Positions 1 through 5,207 of a stretch of 7,597 bases of DNA are shown one piece after another. A program made the position numbers and the translations under genes. Under the pieces are notes generated by a model. It ran no database searches and was not told the origin of the DNA. It saw nothing but the letters and a program-made list of their open reading frames with translations. Within the stretch, counting starts at the first letter, position 1, and each line of letters starts with the position of its first letter. Source of the stretch: Solirubrobacterales bacterium (lineage in GTDB: Bacteria > Actinomycetota > Thermoleophilia > Solirubrobacterales > Solirubrobacteraceae); NCBI GenBank assembly GCA_027314825.1, contig DAHVAB010000112.1, positions 1 to 7,597 on the forward strand, in the 5' to 3' direction.

Positions 1-696
1 GGGCTGGGTGACCCGCGCCGCCGCGGCCGCGGCCGCCTCTGCCGCCGCCGCGGCCTTGCCGATCTGTGCCGCGCTGGCGCCCGGGACGGCTGGCAGCGGC
101 GCGAGCGCCGGCGGGTGCTGGAAGGTCATGACCTGTCCGTCGAAGCCGGTGTTCGGCACGGGCTTGGGCAGCGGGACGTCGGGGGCACCGCCGAAGTTGA
201 TCGGCACCATTCCCTGGATCGCCTCATGCGCGAGCGTGGCGCTGCTGGCGCGCATGTCGACGACCACAGGGCCGGTCGCGACCTCGAGCACCCTGCCGCC
301 GGCCGCGCTCAGGCCCCTCAGGCCGCGCAGGACCGCGGGCGAATCCGCTGTGGTGCCGGCGCCCGGAAGGAAGCCGTTGTCGGGGGATGTGATGAGTTCG
401 ATCGGAGTCGTGCAGCGGACCCCTCCGACGACGCAGTCGCCGTACTGCAGCGTGTATGCGCCGCCCGGGTCGAGGCCGGTGCTCGTCAGCTGCAGGCCAT
501 GGAAGCTTGCGCCCAGCCAGTAGATGGGATCGCGCTGGGCGCCCACGAGCGGCACCAGCATCGAGTTCGGCATCGGCTGATCCTGAAGCGTGTTGCCGCA
601 TGCGCTGAGCAGCAGGCCGGTGGCGAGGCAGGCCAGCACGCCGGCGATGATCCGCACCGGCCCTCGGGCTCTCTGTGGGGGCGGCTCGCGCGTCAT
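1..696 (-). CDS. Putative secreted lipoprotein of unknown function, partial (C-terminus beyond left edge)
   Basis: This frame reads without a stop from an ATG at 696-694 to the window edge, giving 232 residues of an incomplete protein. The N-terminus is a lipoprotein signal: a charged start (MTREPPPQRARGPVR), a hydrophobic stretch at about residues 16-31, then the lipobox LSAC with the acylated Cys at 33. The mature protein should therefore be anchored on the outer face of the membrane. I do not recognise the family. A Cys pair lies in the mid region (QYGDC...VRC), short Gly/Pro-rich turns follow, and the visible end is a low-complexity Ala run (about residues 214-227) that may be a linker or helix. 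The start overlaps the nadE stop as ATGA with no good Shine-Dalgarno, so translation probably depends on re-initiation after nadE. It is the last visible gene of the WS/DGAT-nadE unit. Coding status is supported by the lipobox, the open frame and the overlap; function is unknown. Confidence 0.8.
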   Translation of the reverse strand, partial: MTREPPPQRARGPVRIIAGVLACLATGLLLSACGNTLQDQPMPNSMLVPLVGAQRDPIYWLGASFHGLQLTSTGLDPGGAYTLQYGDCVVGGVRCTTPIELITSPDNGFLPGAGTTADSPAVLRGLRGLSAAGGRVLEVATGPVVVDMRASSATLAHEAIQGMVPINFGGAPDVPLPKPVPNTGFDGQVMTFQHPPALAPLPAVPGASAAQIGKAAAAAEAAAAAAARVTQP

Positions 697-2552
697 CCGC
701 GGTAGCGGTTGGTTATCGGCATCCGGCGGTCGCGGCCGAACGCGCGGGTGGTGACCTTGATGCCGGGCGGGGCCTGCCTGCGCTTGTACTCGGACCGGTC
801 GACCATCCCGATCGTGCGGTCGACGATCTCCGCCGGCAGCCCCTGCGCCACCAGCTGCGTGCGGTCGACGTCCATCTCCACGTAGGCTTGCAATATCCGA
901 TCGAGCAGCGGGTAGGGCGGGAGCGTGTCTTCGTCGCGCTGGTCGGCGCGCAGCTCGGCCGAGGGGGCTCTGGCGATGATGGAGGGCGGGATCGGCGCCC
1001 GCACGCCGCCGGACAGGGCGCATGCGTCGGAGTTGCGCCATTCGCATAGGCGGTAGACGAGCGTCTTGGGCACGTCCTTGATGACCGCCAGGCCGCCGGC
1101 AAGGTCGCCGTAGAGGGTGCTGTAGCCGACCGACATCTCCGACTTGGTGCCGGTGATCAGAAGCAGCGGGCCGAACTCGTTTGAGAGCGCCATCAGCAGG
1201 TTGCCGCGGATCCGCGCCTGCAGGTTCTCCTCGGCCACTCCCGGCGGGCGTCCGGCGAGCTCGGACTTCAGCGCTGTGAGGTAGGCGTCCATCACCGGCT
1301 CGATCGCGATCTCGTGCACGCGGATTCCGAGCGCGTCCGCGAGCGCGCGCGCATCGCTCTGGGTGGCCTCCGAGGAGTAGCGGGAGGGCATGATCGCGCA
1401 GCTGACGCGCTGCGAGCCGAGCGCGTCGACCGCCAGGCAGGCGACCAGCGCGGAGTCGATCCCGCCGGAGATGCCGATGATGACGCTCTCGAACCCGTTC
1501 TTGCCCACGTAGTCGCGCAGGCCGAGCAGCAGCGCGGCGTACACCTCGTGCTCCTCGGGGGCCAGCGGCTCTCGCAGCGATGTCGTTGGGGAGTGGTGTG
1601 GGGCCGGATCGGCCCCCCGGGTGTCGCTGGTGGGCAGCGACGGCGCGCTGCCTTGGGCGCCGCTGGTGGGCAGCGACGGCGCGGTGCCTTGAGCGCCGCC
1701 GGCGGCCGGCGATGGCTCGCGCTCCCGGATCTCGCTGGCGGGCAGCGCCGGCAACACGCGCACATGCCGCTCGATCCGCTGCGCGGGCGGCCGGTGTCCG
1801 GACCGGTGCAGGCGGGCCGCCGAGGCGGCCTGCAGATCGAGGTCGCAGACGAGCAGGTCCTCCTCGAACTGGGCGCCGCGGGCGACCGTGCGGCCGGTGT
1901 GGTCGATCACGCAGGAGTGGCCGTCGAAGACCAGTTCGTCCTGGCCGCCGACCTGCGCGCAGAACGCCACGCAGGCGATCGTCTCACGGGCGCGCTGGGC
2001 GAACATCGCCTCCCGCTCCCTGCCCTTGCCGGCATGGTAGGGGGAGGCGGAGATGTTCAGGAGCAGCGTCGCGCCGGCGATCGCCTCCTCGGAGCCGGGC
2101 GGTCCCGGCTCCCAGAGATCCTCGCAGACGCTGAGCCCGATCCGCTCGGCGCCGATGTCGAGCACCGCGCCGTCGCGGCCGGACTGGAAGTAGCGCCGCT
2201 CGTCGAAGACGCCGTAATTGGGGAGGTGGACCTTGCGGTAGATGGCGTGCAGCCTCCCGTTCGCCAGCACTGCGGCCGCGTTGTAGACGTCCTGCGCACG
2301 CTCCGGAAACCCGACCACGGCGACGATCCCGTCCGCATCATGGGCGAGCTGCGCGACCGCGTCGGCCGCGTCGAGGAGGAAGCGCTCGCGCAGCAGCAGG
2401 TCCTCCGGCGGGTAGCCGGTGATCGCGAGCTCGCCGAAGAGCACCAGCTCCGCGCCCTGCCGGCGCGCGGCATCCAGCCCGTCGCGCACGCGCTGCAGGT
2501 TGCCGGCGATGTCGCCGACGGTCGGATTGATCTGACAGAGCGCCAACCTCAA
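693..2552 (-). CDS. nadE: Glutamine-dependent NAD+ synthetase (EC 6.3.5.1)
   Basis: NadE makes NAD+ from nicotinic acid adenine dinucleotide and ATP in the cytoplasm, using ammonia released from glutamine by its own N-terminal domain. Residues 1-270 are a CN-hydrolase (nitrilase-type) glutaminase with the expected triad: Glu41 (FGELAITGYPPEDLL), Lys107 (YRKVHLPNYG) and Cys143 (LSVCEDLWEPG). Residues 330-619 are the synthetase, with the ATP P-loop SGGIDS at 362-367 and the family blocks ENLQARIRGN (442-451) and TGTKSEMSVGYSTLYGD (467-483). The start is a TTG; the N-terminus it gives (MRLALCQINPTVGDIAGN) matches the family, and no ATG lies nearby. At 619 residues it is longer than the usual ~540-580 of this class because of a repetitive linker at 279-325. 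It begins 12 bp after the WS/DGAT stop and its own stop overlaps the lipoprotein start, indicating co-transcription. The weak upstream TAGG and TTG start suggest modest or coupled translation. Confidence 0.96.
   Translation of the reverse strand: MRLALCQINPTVGDIAGNLQRVRDGLDAARRQGAELVLFGELAITGYPPEDLLLRERFLLDAADAVAQLAHDADGIVAVVGFPERAQDVYNAAAVLANGRLHAIYRKVHLPNYGVFDERRYFQSGRDGAVLDIGAERIGLSVCEDLWEPGPPGSEEAIAGATLLLNISASPYHAGKGREREAMFAQRARETIACVAFCAQVGGQDELVFDGHSCVIDHTGRTVARGAQFEEDLLVCDLDLQAASAARLHRSGHRPPAQRIERHVRVLPALPASEIREREPSPAAGGAQGTAPSLPTSGAQGSAPSLPTSDTRGADPAPHHSPTTSLREPLAPEEHEVYAALLLGLRDYVGKNGFESVIIGISGGIDSALVACLAVDALGSQRVSCAIMPSRYSSEATQSDARALADALGIRVHEIAIEPVMDAYLTALKSELAGRPPGVAEENLQARIRGNLLMALSNEFGPLLLITGTKSEMSVGYSTLYGDLAGGLAVIKDVPKTLVYRLCEWRNSDACALSGGVRAPIPPSIIARAPSAELRADQRDEDTLPPYPLLDRILQAYVEMDVDRTQLVAQGLPAEIVDRTIGMVDRSEYKRRQAPPGIKVTTRAFGRDRRMPITNRYRG
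1578..1718 (-). repeat. 12-residue (36-bp) tandem repeats forming the interdomain linker of NadE
   Basis: Two adjacent 36-bp units at 1627-1662 and 1663-1698 are almost identical, with two base differences. They encode the 12-residue period TAPSLPTSGAQG / SAPSLPTSDTRG. On each side is a decayed unit in the same register (REPSPAAGGAQG and ADPAPHHSPTTS), making about four units over residues 279-325. The repeat length is a multiple of three, so unit gain or loss keeps the reading frame. The composition (Pro, Ala, Ser, Thr, Gly) implies a flexible, unfolded linker between the glutaminase and synthetase domains. Confidence 0.85.
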
Positions 2553-2564
2553 ATCGGCGGGAGC

Positions 2565-4115
2565 CTATCCGTCGGCGGCGCCTGGCGGGCCGGCTCGCAC
2601 CACGCCCTGCGCCCTGCGCCCGCCGCTGGGGCGGGAGCCCTCGCGCGCCGCGCGGCCATCCGCAGCGCGCGAGCCCTGCTGTGGCCGCCTGCGTGCGGCC
2701 CGAGCGCCGGCTCGCCCCGTGAGCCCCGCGACCGCCGCCAGCGCGGAGATCGCCGTGCGCAGCGCGTCCGCGACCTCCTCCAGCTCGGGAACGGCGTCAT
2801 AGTCGGCGAGCAGACCGAAGCCGAGCCGTCCGTCGTAGCTCATCACCGCGATCCCCAGGGCCTGGCGGCGAGCCAGCGGAACCACCGGGTAGAGAGAGGT
2901 GAGGCGGCGGCCCAGCATGTAGAGCGGGAACTGCGGGCCGGGCACGTTGGTGACCACGATGTTGAAGTAGCGCTGCCGCGCCTGCAGGCGCGCCGCCTGG
3001 CTGAGGATCGTGGGCGGCGCGAAGCCGGCGAGGTTCGTGAGGACCTCGGCTCCGACGGCCTGACCCGAGCTCTTCAGGTCGGCGAGCGCCTCGCGGACGT
3101 ATGCGTGACATTCGGCGGCGTCGGCGAGGCCGACCGGCAGCGGCGCCCACATCGCGGAGACCCGATTGCCGAGCGCCCCGCGCTCCAGCTCGGCTCTCGT
3201 GGAGACAGGGACCATCGCCTTGAGGACCAGCTCATCGGTGTCGTAGCCATGATCGCGCAGGTGGGCGCCCAGGGCGAGGCTGACCGCGGAGAGCACGACA
3301 TCGTTCAGGGTGCCGCCCAGCGCGTCCTTGATCGCCTTGAATCGGGCGAGCTCCGCGTCGACCCAGGTGTAGCGCCGGTGCGGGCCGATCTCGACGTTCA
3401 GCGGCGTGTGCGGCGCCGGCTGCTCCAGCCCGGGCAGCGTGGCGGCGAGCAGCCCTCCCGCGCCCTTGCGCAAGCGCTTGGCGGCGCGGCGGGGAGCACG
3501 CAGCATCGCGCGCGCTCCGCGCACCATCTCGGCGGGGACCGTGGCTCGCTCCAGCAGCGCGTCCGCCAGGAGCTTGGCGGCCCCCGGCGGGGGAGAGGCG
3601 ACCCAGGAGGGACGCGGCCCGTCGCCCGCCTCCGGCTGCGCGGCGGAGTCGAATAGGACCGTCGTGATGTCGACGCCGGAGATGCCGTCGACCAGCGCGT
3701 GGTGGGTCTTGGCGATCAGTGCGAACCTGCCGCCCGTCATCCGCTGCACCAGATACATCTCCCAGAGCGGCTTGCTGCGGTCCAGCCGCTGCGAGAAGAG
3801 GCGGCCGGCGAGCTGCTTGAGCGACTGCTCGTCGGCCGGGCTCGGCAGCGCGGCATGGCGGACGTGGTAGTACGGGTTGAAGCGGGGGTCGTCGGTCCAC
3901 ACCGGCCGGCCCTGCCCGAGCGGGACGAAGGCGAGGCGCTGACGGTAGCGGTGCACGAGATGCAGCCGCCCGATCACGTGGTCGACCAGCTGCTGGTAGG
4001 TGGGTGCGTCACCCTCCAGGATCATCACCGAGGCGACGTGCATGTGGGCGGTTGAGTGATCCTCCAGGTGCAGGAAGGCAGCGTCGAGCCCGCCTAGCCG
4101 GTTCGGATTGGACAT
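2565..4115 (-). CDS. Wax ester synthase / diacylglycerol acyltransferase (WS/DGAT family)
   Basis: WS/DGAT enzymes transfer an acyl group from acyl-CoA to diacylglycerol or a fatty alcohol, making triacylglycerol or wax ester at the inner face of the membrane and on lipid bodies. The 516-residue product opens with the typical LGGLDAAFLHLED. It carries the catalytic motif HHALVDG (residues 138-144, HHxxxDG), PLWEMYL (116-122), the GGTLNDVVLSAVSLAL block with Asn271-Asp272, and the C-terminal-domain signature NIVVTNVPGPQFPLYMLG (385-402). The order matches Pfam WES_acyltransf followed by WS_DGAT_C. The fold should end near residue 465; the last ~50 residues are an Arg/Ala/Gly-rich tail not typical of the family. 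The ATG at 4115 is chosen because the conserved N-terminus starts there; no clear Shine-Dalgarno precedes it. It is the first gene of the minus-strand unit, diverging from the rlpA-like gene. Whether TAG or wax ester is the real product cannot be read from sequence. Confidence 0.95.
   Translation of the reverse strand: MSNPNRLGGLDAAFLHLEDHSTAHMHVASVMILEGDAPTYQQLVDHVIGRLHLVHRYRQRLAFVPLGQGRPVWTDDPRFNPYYHVRHAALPSPADEQSLKQLAGRLFSQRLDRSKPLWEMYLVQRMTGGRFALIAKTHHALVDGISGVDITTVLFDSAAQPEAGDGPRPSWVASPPPGAAKLLADALLERATVPAEMVRGARAMLRAPRRAAKRLRKGAGGLLAATLPGLEQPAPHTPLNVEIGPHRRYTWVDAELARFKAIKDALGGTLNDVVLSAVSLALGAHLRDHGYDTDELVLKAMVPVSTRAELERGALGNRVSAMWAPLPVGLADAAECHAYVREALADLKSSGQAVGAEVLTNLAGFAPPTILSQAARLQARQRYFNIVVTNVPGPQFPLYMLGRRLTSLYPVVPLARRQALGIAVMSYDGRLGFGLLADYDAVPELEEVADALRTAISALAAVAGLTGRAGARAARRRPQQGSRAADGRAAREGSRPSGGRRAQGVVRAGPPGAADG
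2640..2673 (-). other. 9-bp GC inverted repeat in the 3' end of the WS/DGAT gene
   Basis: CTCGCGCGC (2640-2648) and GCGCGCGAG (2665-2673) are perfect complements around a 16-nt loop, flanked on both sides by a direct GAGCCCT. The element lies in the part encoding the Arg/Ala-rich tail, about 90 bp before the nadE start. In RNA it could form a stable stem that slows ribosomes or alters the upstream/downstream transcript ratio. No T-run follows, so I do not call it a terminator. Confidence 0.4.
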
Positions 4116-4200
4116 GCCCCGATTCTGGCGGTTTTCGCAAGCCGGCGTCGGCGGCTCGGCCCGCTCGCGTCACGGCGGCCTCAACGCGACGCTAACCGAG

Positions 4201-4222
4201 TTATGTGACGGCGCTCACACTT
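4201..4222. promoter_or_regulatory. CRP/GlxR-type cAMP receptor protein operator
   Basis: The core is TGTGA (4204-4208), six bases CGGCGC, then TCACA (4215-4219): an exact match to the palindromic CRP-family consensus TGTGA-N6-TCACA. It is centred at 4211.5. That is about 28-33 bp upstream of a candidate -10 (TACCCT, 4240-4245), and about 41 bp upstream of a start site placed 7-8 bases after that box, which is the class II activator geometry. It lies 97 bp upstream of the divergent WS/DGAT start, so it could also act on that gene. Which regulator binds it is inference. Confidence 0.7.
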
Positions 4223-4234
4223 CACTGTGTCCAG

Positions 4235-4253
4235 TGCTCTACCCTTCGCGGTC
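4235..4253 (+). promoter_or_regulatory. Candidate promoter -10 for the riboswitch-rlpA transcript
   Basis: TACCCT at 4240-4245 is preceded by TGC (4235-4237), resembling a -10 box with weak extended character. The start site would fall near 4252, leaving a leader of only about 13 bases before the aptamer P1 stem. No good -35 is present at the right distance; the CRP-type operator occupies that place, as expected at a class II activated promoter. An inverted repeat CACTG-tgtc-CAGTG (4223-4236) overlaps the spacer and could be a second operator half or chance. Confidence 0.4.
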
Positions 4254-4264
4254 ATTGCATGACA

Positions 4265-4464
4265 GATGCCGAGTCGTCCCCAGGAACGGGACGAGCGGGG
4301 GACCCACCGCCGGAACCCGCCCACGTGGCGGCCGGAATGGGGCGAATCGACCGCTGATGCGGTCCTAGCGCCGGGCCTGACGCAAACCGATCTCTGATCG
4401 TCAGATCACCGATCGGGTAGGCGTGCAGGCCGTCGCGAGCCCGACAGCTCACCTCGCAGGCATG
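4265..4464 (+). ncRNA. c-di-AMP riboswitch (ydaO/yuaA type)
   Basis: The region carries the conserved blocks of the ydaO-yuaA aptamer in order. The 5' strand is ATGCCGAGTC (4266-4275). Next come ACGGGACGAGCGGGGGACCCA-type purine-rich sequence (4286-4306), GGGGCGAATC (4339-4348) and a perfect hairpin GACCGC-tgat-GCGGTC (4349-4364). The 3' block is CCCGACAGCTCACCTCGCAGGC (4440-4461). The closing stem P1 pairs ATGCC 4266-4270 with GGCAT 4459-4463. A variable arm forms a second long hairpin: CCGATC 4387-4392 with GATCGG 4411-4416, and TGATC 4395-4399 with GATCA 4404-4408. This class binds cyclic di-AMP and usually turns expression off when bound; in actinobacteria it commonly precedes cell-wall hydrolase genes, which fits the RlpA-like gene 20 bp downstream. 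No intrinsic terminator is visible after the aptamer, so control may act at the ribosome binding site. Identified by eye from consensus, not by covariance search. Confidence 0.88.
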
Positions 4465-4469
4465 ACCAC

Positions 4470-4477
4470 AAGGAGGT
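4470..4477 (+). promoter_or_regulatory. Strong Shine-Dalgarno of the rlpA-like gene
   Basis: AAGGAGGT lies six bases before the ATG at 4484, a near-perfect match to the 16S anti-Shine-Dalgarno and far stronger than any other ribosome binding site in the window. A TGA in the same frame at 4463-4465 rules out an upstream start, so this site fixes the start codon. GAGGT (4473-4477) is complementary to ACCTC (4451-4455) inside the riboswitch 3' strand. Confidence 0.9.
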
Positions 4478-4483
4478 ATCCAT

Positions 4484-5119
4484 ATGCTCGTCCCTGCGAT
4501 AACGCCTGGGCCGGCCACGCCGCTGGTCCCGTTCGGCATCCTCGCGAGCATCCCGCAGGCGCGCACGGCCAGAAGCCACGAGCGCCTGCATGTCCACACC
4601 GTGGCGCTGAACGTGCTCGCCGGGCACACGGCGACCGTGACCGGCGCCCTGCGCCCGCGCCTGCGCGATCGCAGGATCGTCCTGCGAGTGCTCTACGGTC
4701 GCCGCTGGCACGCTGTCGCGCACGGGCGTACCGGGAGGCGAGGCCGCTTCCTGCTGCGCTACGCGCCGCGCGGGGAGGGCAGCTGGCCCGCACAGATCCG
4801 CTTCGCCGGCGGGCCGAGCGCGACCCGCGCGGTGCGGCGGCTCGGACTGCTCAACTCCTATCGACCGGCGCTCGCCTCATGGTACGGCGGCGGCGGCGGG
4901 ATGGCCTGCGGCGGCACGCTCACGAGCCAGACTGTCGGCGTCGCGAACAAGACGCTGCCCTGCGGCACATGGCTGACGCTCCGCTACGGCGGACGCACCA
5001 TGCGGGTGCAGGTGGTCGATCGCGGCCCCTACGTGGCCGGCCGGGAATTCGACCTGACCGAAGCGACCAAGCGCGATCTGGGATTCGAAGGCGTGGGCAC
5101 CGTGTGGGCGACGCGCTGA
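4484..5119 (+). CDS. RlpA-like double-psi beta-barrel protein with N-terminal beta-sandwich domain
   Basis: RlpA-like proteins act at the cell wall; some cut naked glycan strands as lytic transglycosylases, others only bind peptidoglycan. In this 211-residue product the double-psi barrel spans about 131-210: ASWYGGGGG, ACGGTLTSQTVGVANKTLPCGT, then VVDRGPYVAGREFDLT, with the family's conserved Asp at 179. Cys142 and Cys160 could form a disulfide, as expected outside the cell. Residues 36-115 show the alternating pattern of an Ig-like beta-sandwich (VLAGHTATVTGAL, GRRWHAVAHGRT, GRFLLRYAP). Two oddities are visible. The export signal is weak: the first 28 residues are mildly hydrophobic with no basic n-region, yet the Shine-Dalgarno fixes this start. 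The position of the acidic residue in the proteobacterial ASGE motif reads ACGG, so enzyme activity is uncertain. Expression is probably governed by the c-di-AMP riboswitch and CRP-type site upstream. It converges on the glycosidase-like gene. Confidence 0.92.
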   Translation: MLVPAITPGPATPLVPFGILASIPQARTARSHERLHVHTVALNVLAGHTATVTGALRPRLRDRRIVLRVLYGRRWHAVAHGRTGRRGRFLLRYAPRGEGSWPAQIRFAGGPSATRAVRRLGLLNSYRPALASWYGGGGGMACGGTLTSQTVGVANKTLPCGTWLTLRYGGRTMRVQVVDRGPYVAGREFDLTEATKRDLGFEGVGTVWATR

Positions 5120-5207
5120 GCCGCCAGCCAGCGCGGCCGCGCTGACGCCGGCACCCGAGTGTGGGCACCGTGAGGCGACGCGCTGAGCCGCCACCGCGGC
5201 CGCGGTC
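5093..5207. repeat. Decayed tandem duplication of the rlpA-like 3' end
   Basis: The 34 bp at 5093-5126 (end of the rlpA-like coding region, including its TGA, plus 7 bp) recur at 5161-5193 with one substitution and one lost base. Both copies contain GTGGGCACCGTG and GCGACGCGCTGAGCCGCCA. The similarity resumes after a 3-4-base gap in the CGCGGCCGCG palindromes, so the unit was probably about 68 bp. The second copy lies in the gap between the two convergent stop codons and carries no start of its own. Confidence 0.8.
5129..5206. terminator. Pair of GC palindromes between convergent genes, possible bidirectional terminator
   Basis: CAGCGCGGCCGCGCTG (5129-5144) and ACCGCGGCCGCGGT (5193-5206) are perfect palindromes, both centred on GGCC. 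As RNA on either strand each can fold into a 5-6 bp stem with a GGCC loop. On the plus strand the second is followed within a few bases by T-rich sequence (CTTCTTTTC, 5211-5219), the best visible candidate for ending rlpA transcription. The stems are short, so termination is inference from position and symmetry. Confidence 0.4.

Noticed and set aside
8..523. Plus-strand frame beginning with an Ala run
   Set aside because: The opposite strand has a lipobox-bearing lipoprotein frame open to the edge and overlapping nadE as ATGA; the plus frame is its shadow.
1627..1698. CRISPR-like repeat
   Set aside because: The two 36-bp units abut without spacers, lie in frame within nadE and encode a 12-residue protein repeat.
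1314..3656. 780-codon open frame on the plus strand
   Set aside because: It runs antisense across nadE and WS/DGAT, both well supported by motifs. Its translation is Arg/Gly/Ala-rich without any domain pattern, as expected from a high-GC shadow frame.
4108..4368. Small plus-strand frame in the divergent gap
   Set aside because: It runs through the CRP-type operator and into the riboswitch aptamer, has no ribosome binding site and no recognisable product.
4423..5145. Alternative plus-strand frame over rlpA
   Set aside because: It starts inside the riboswitch; the frame from 4484 has the strong Shine-Dalgarno and the double-psi barrel motifs.
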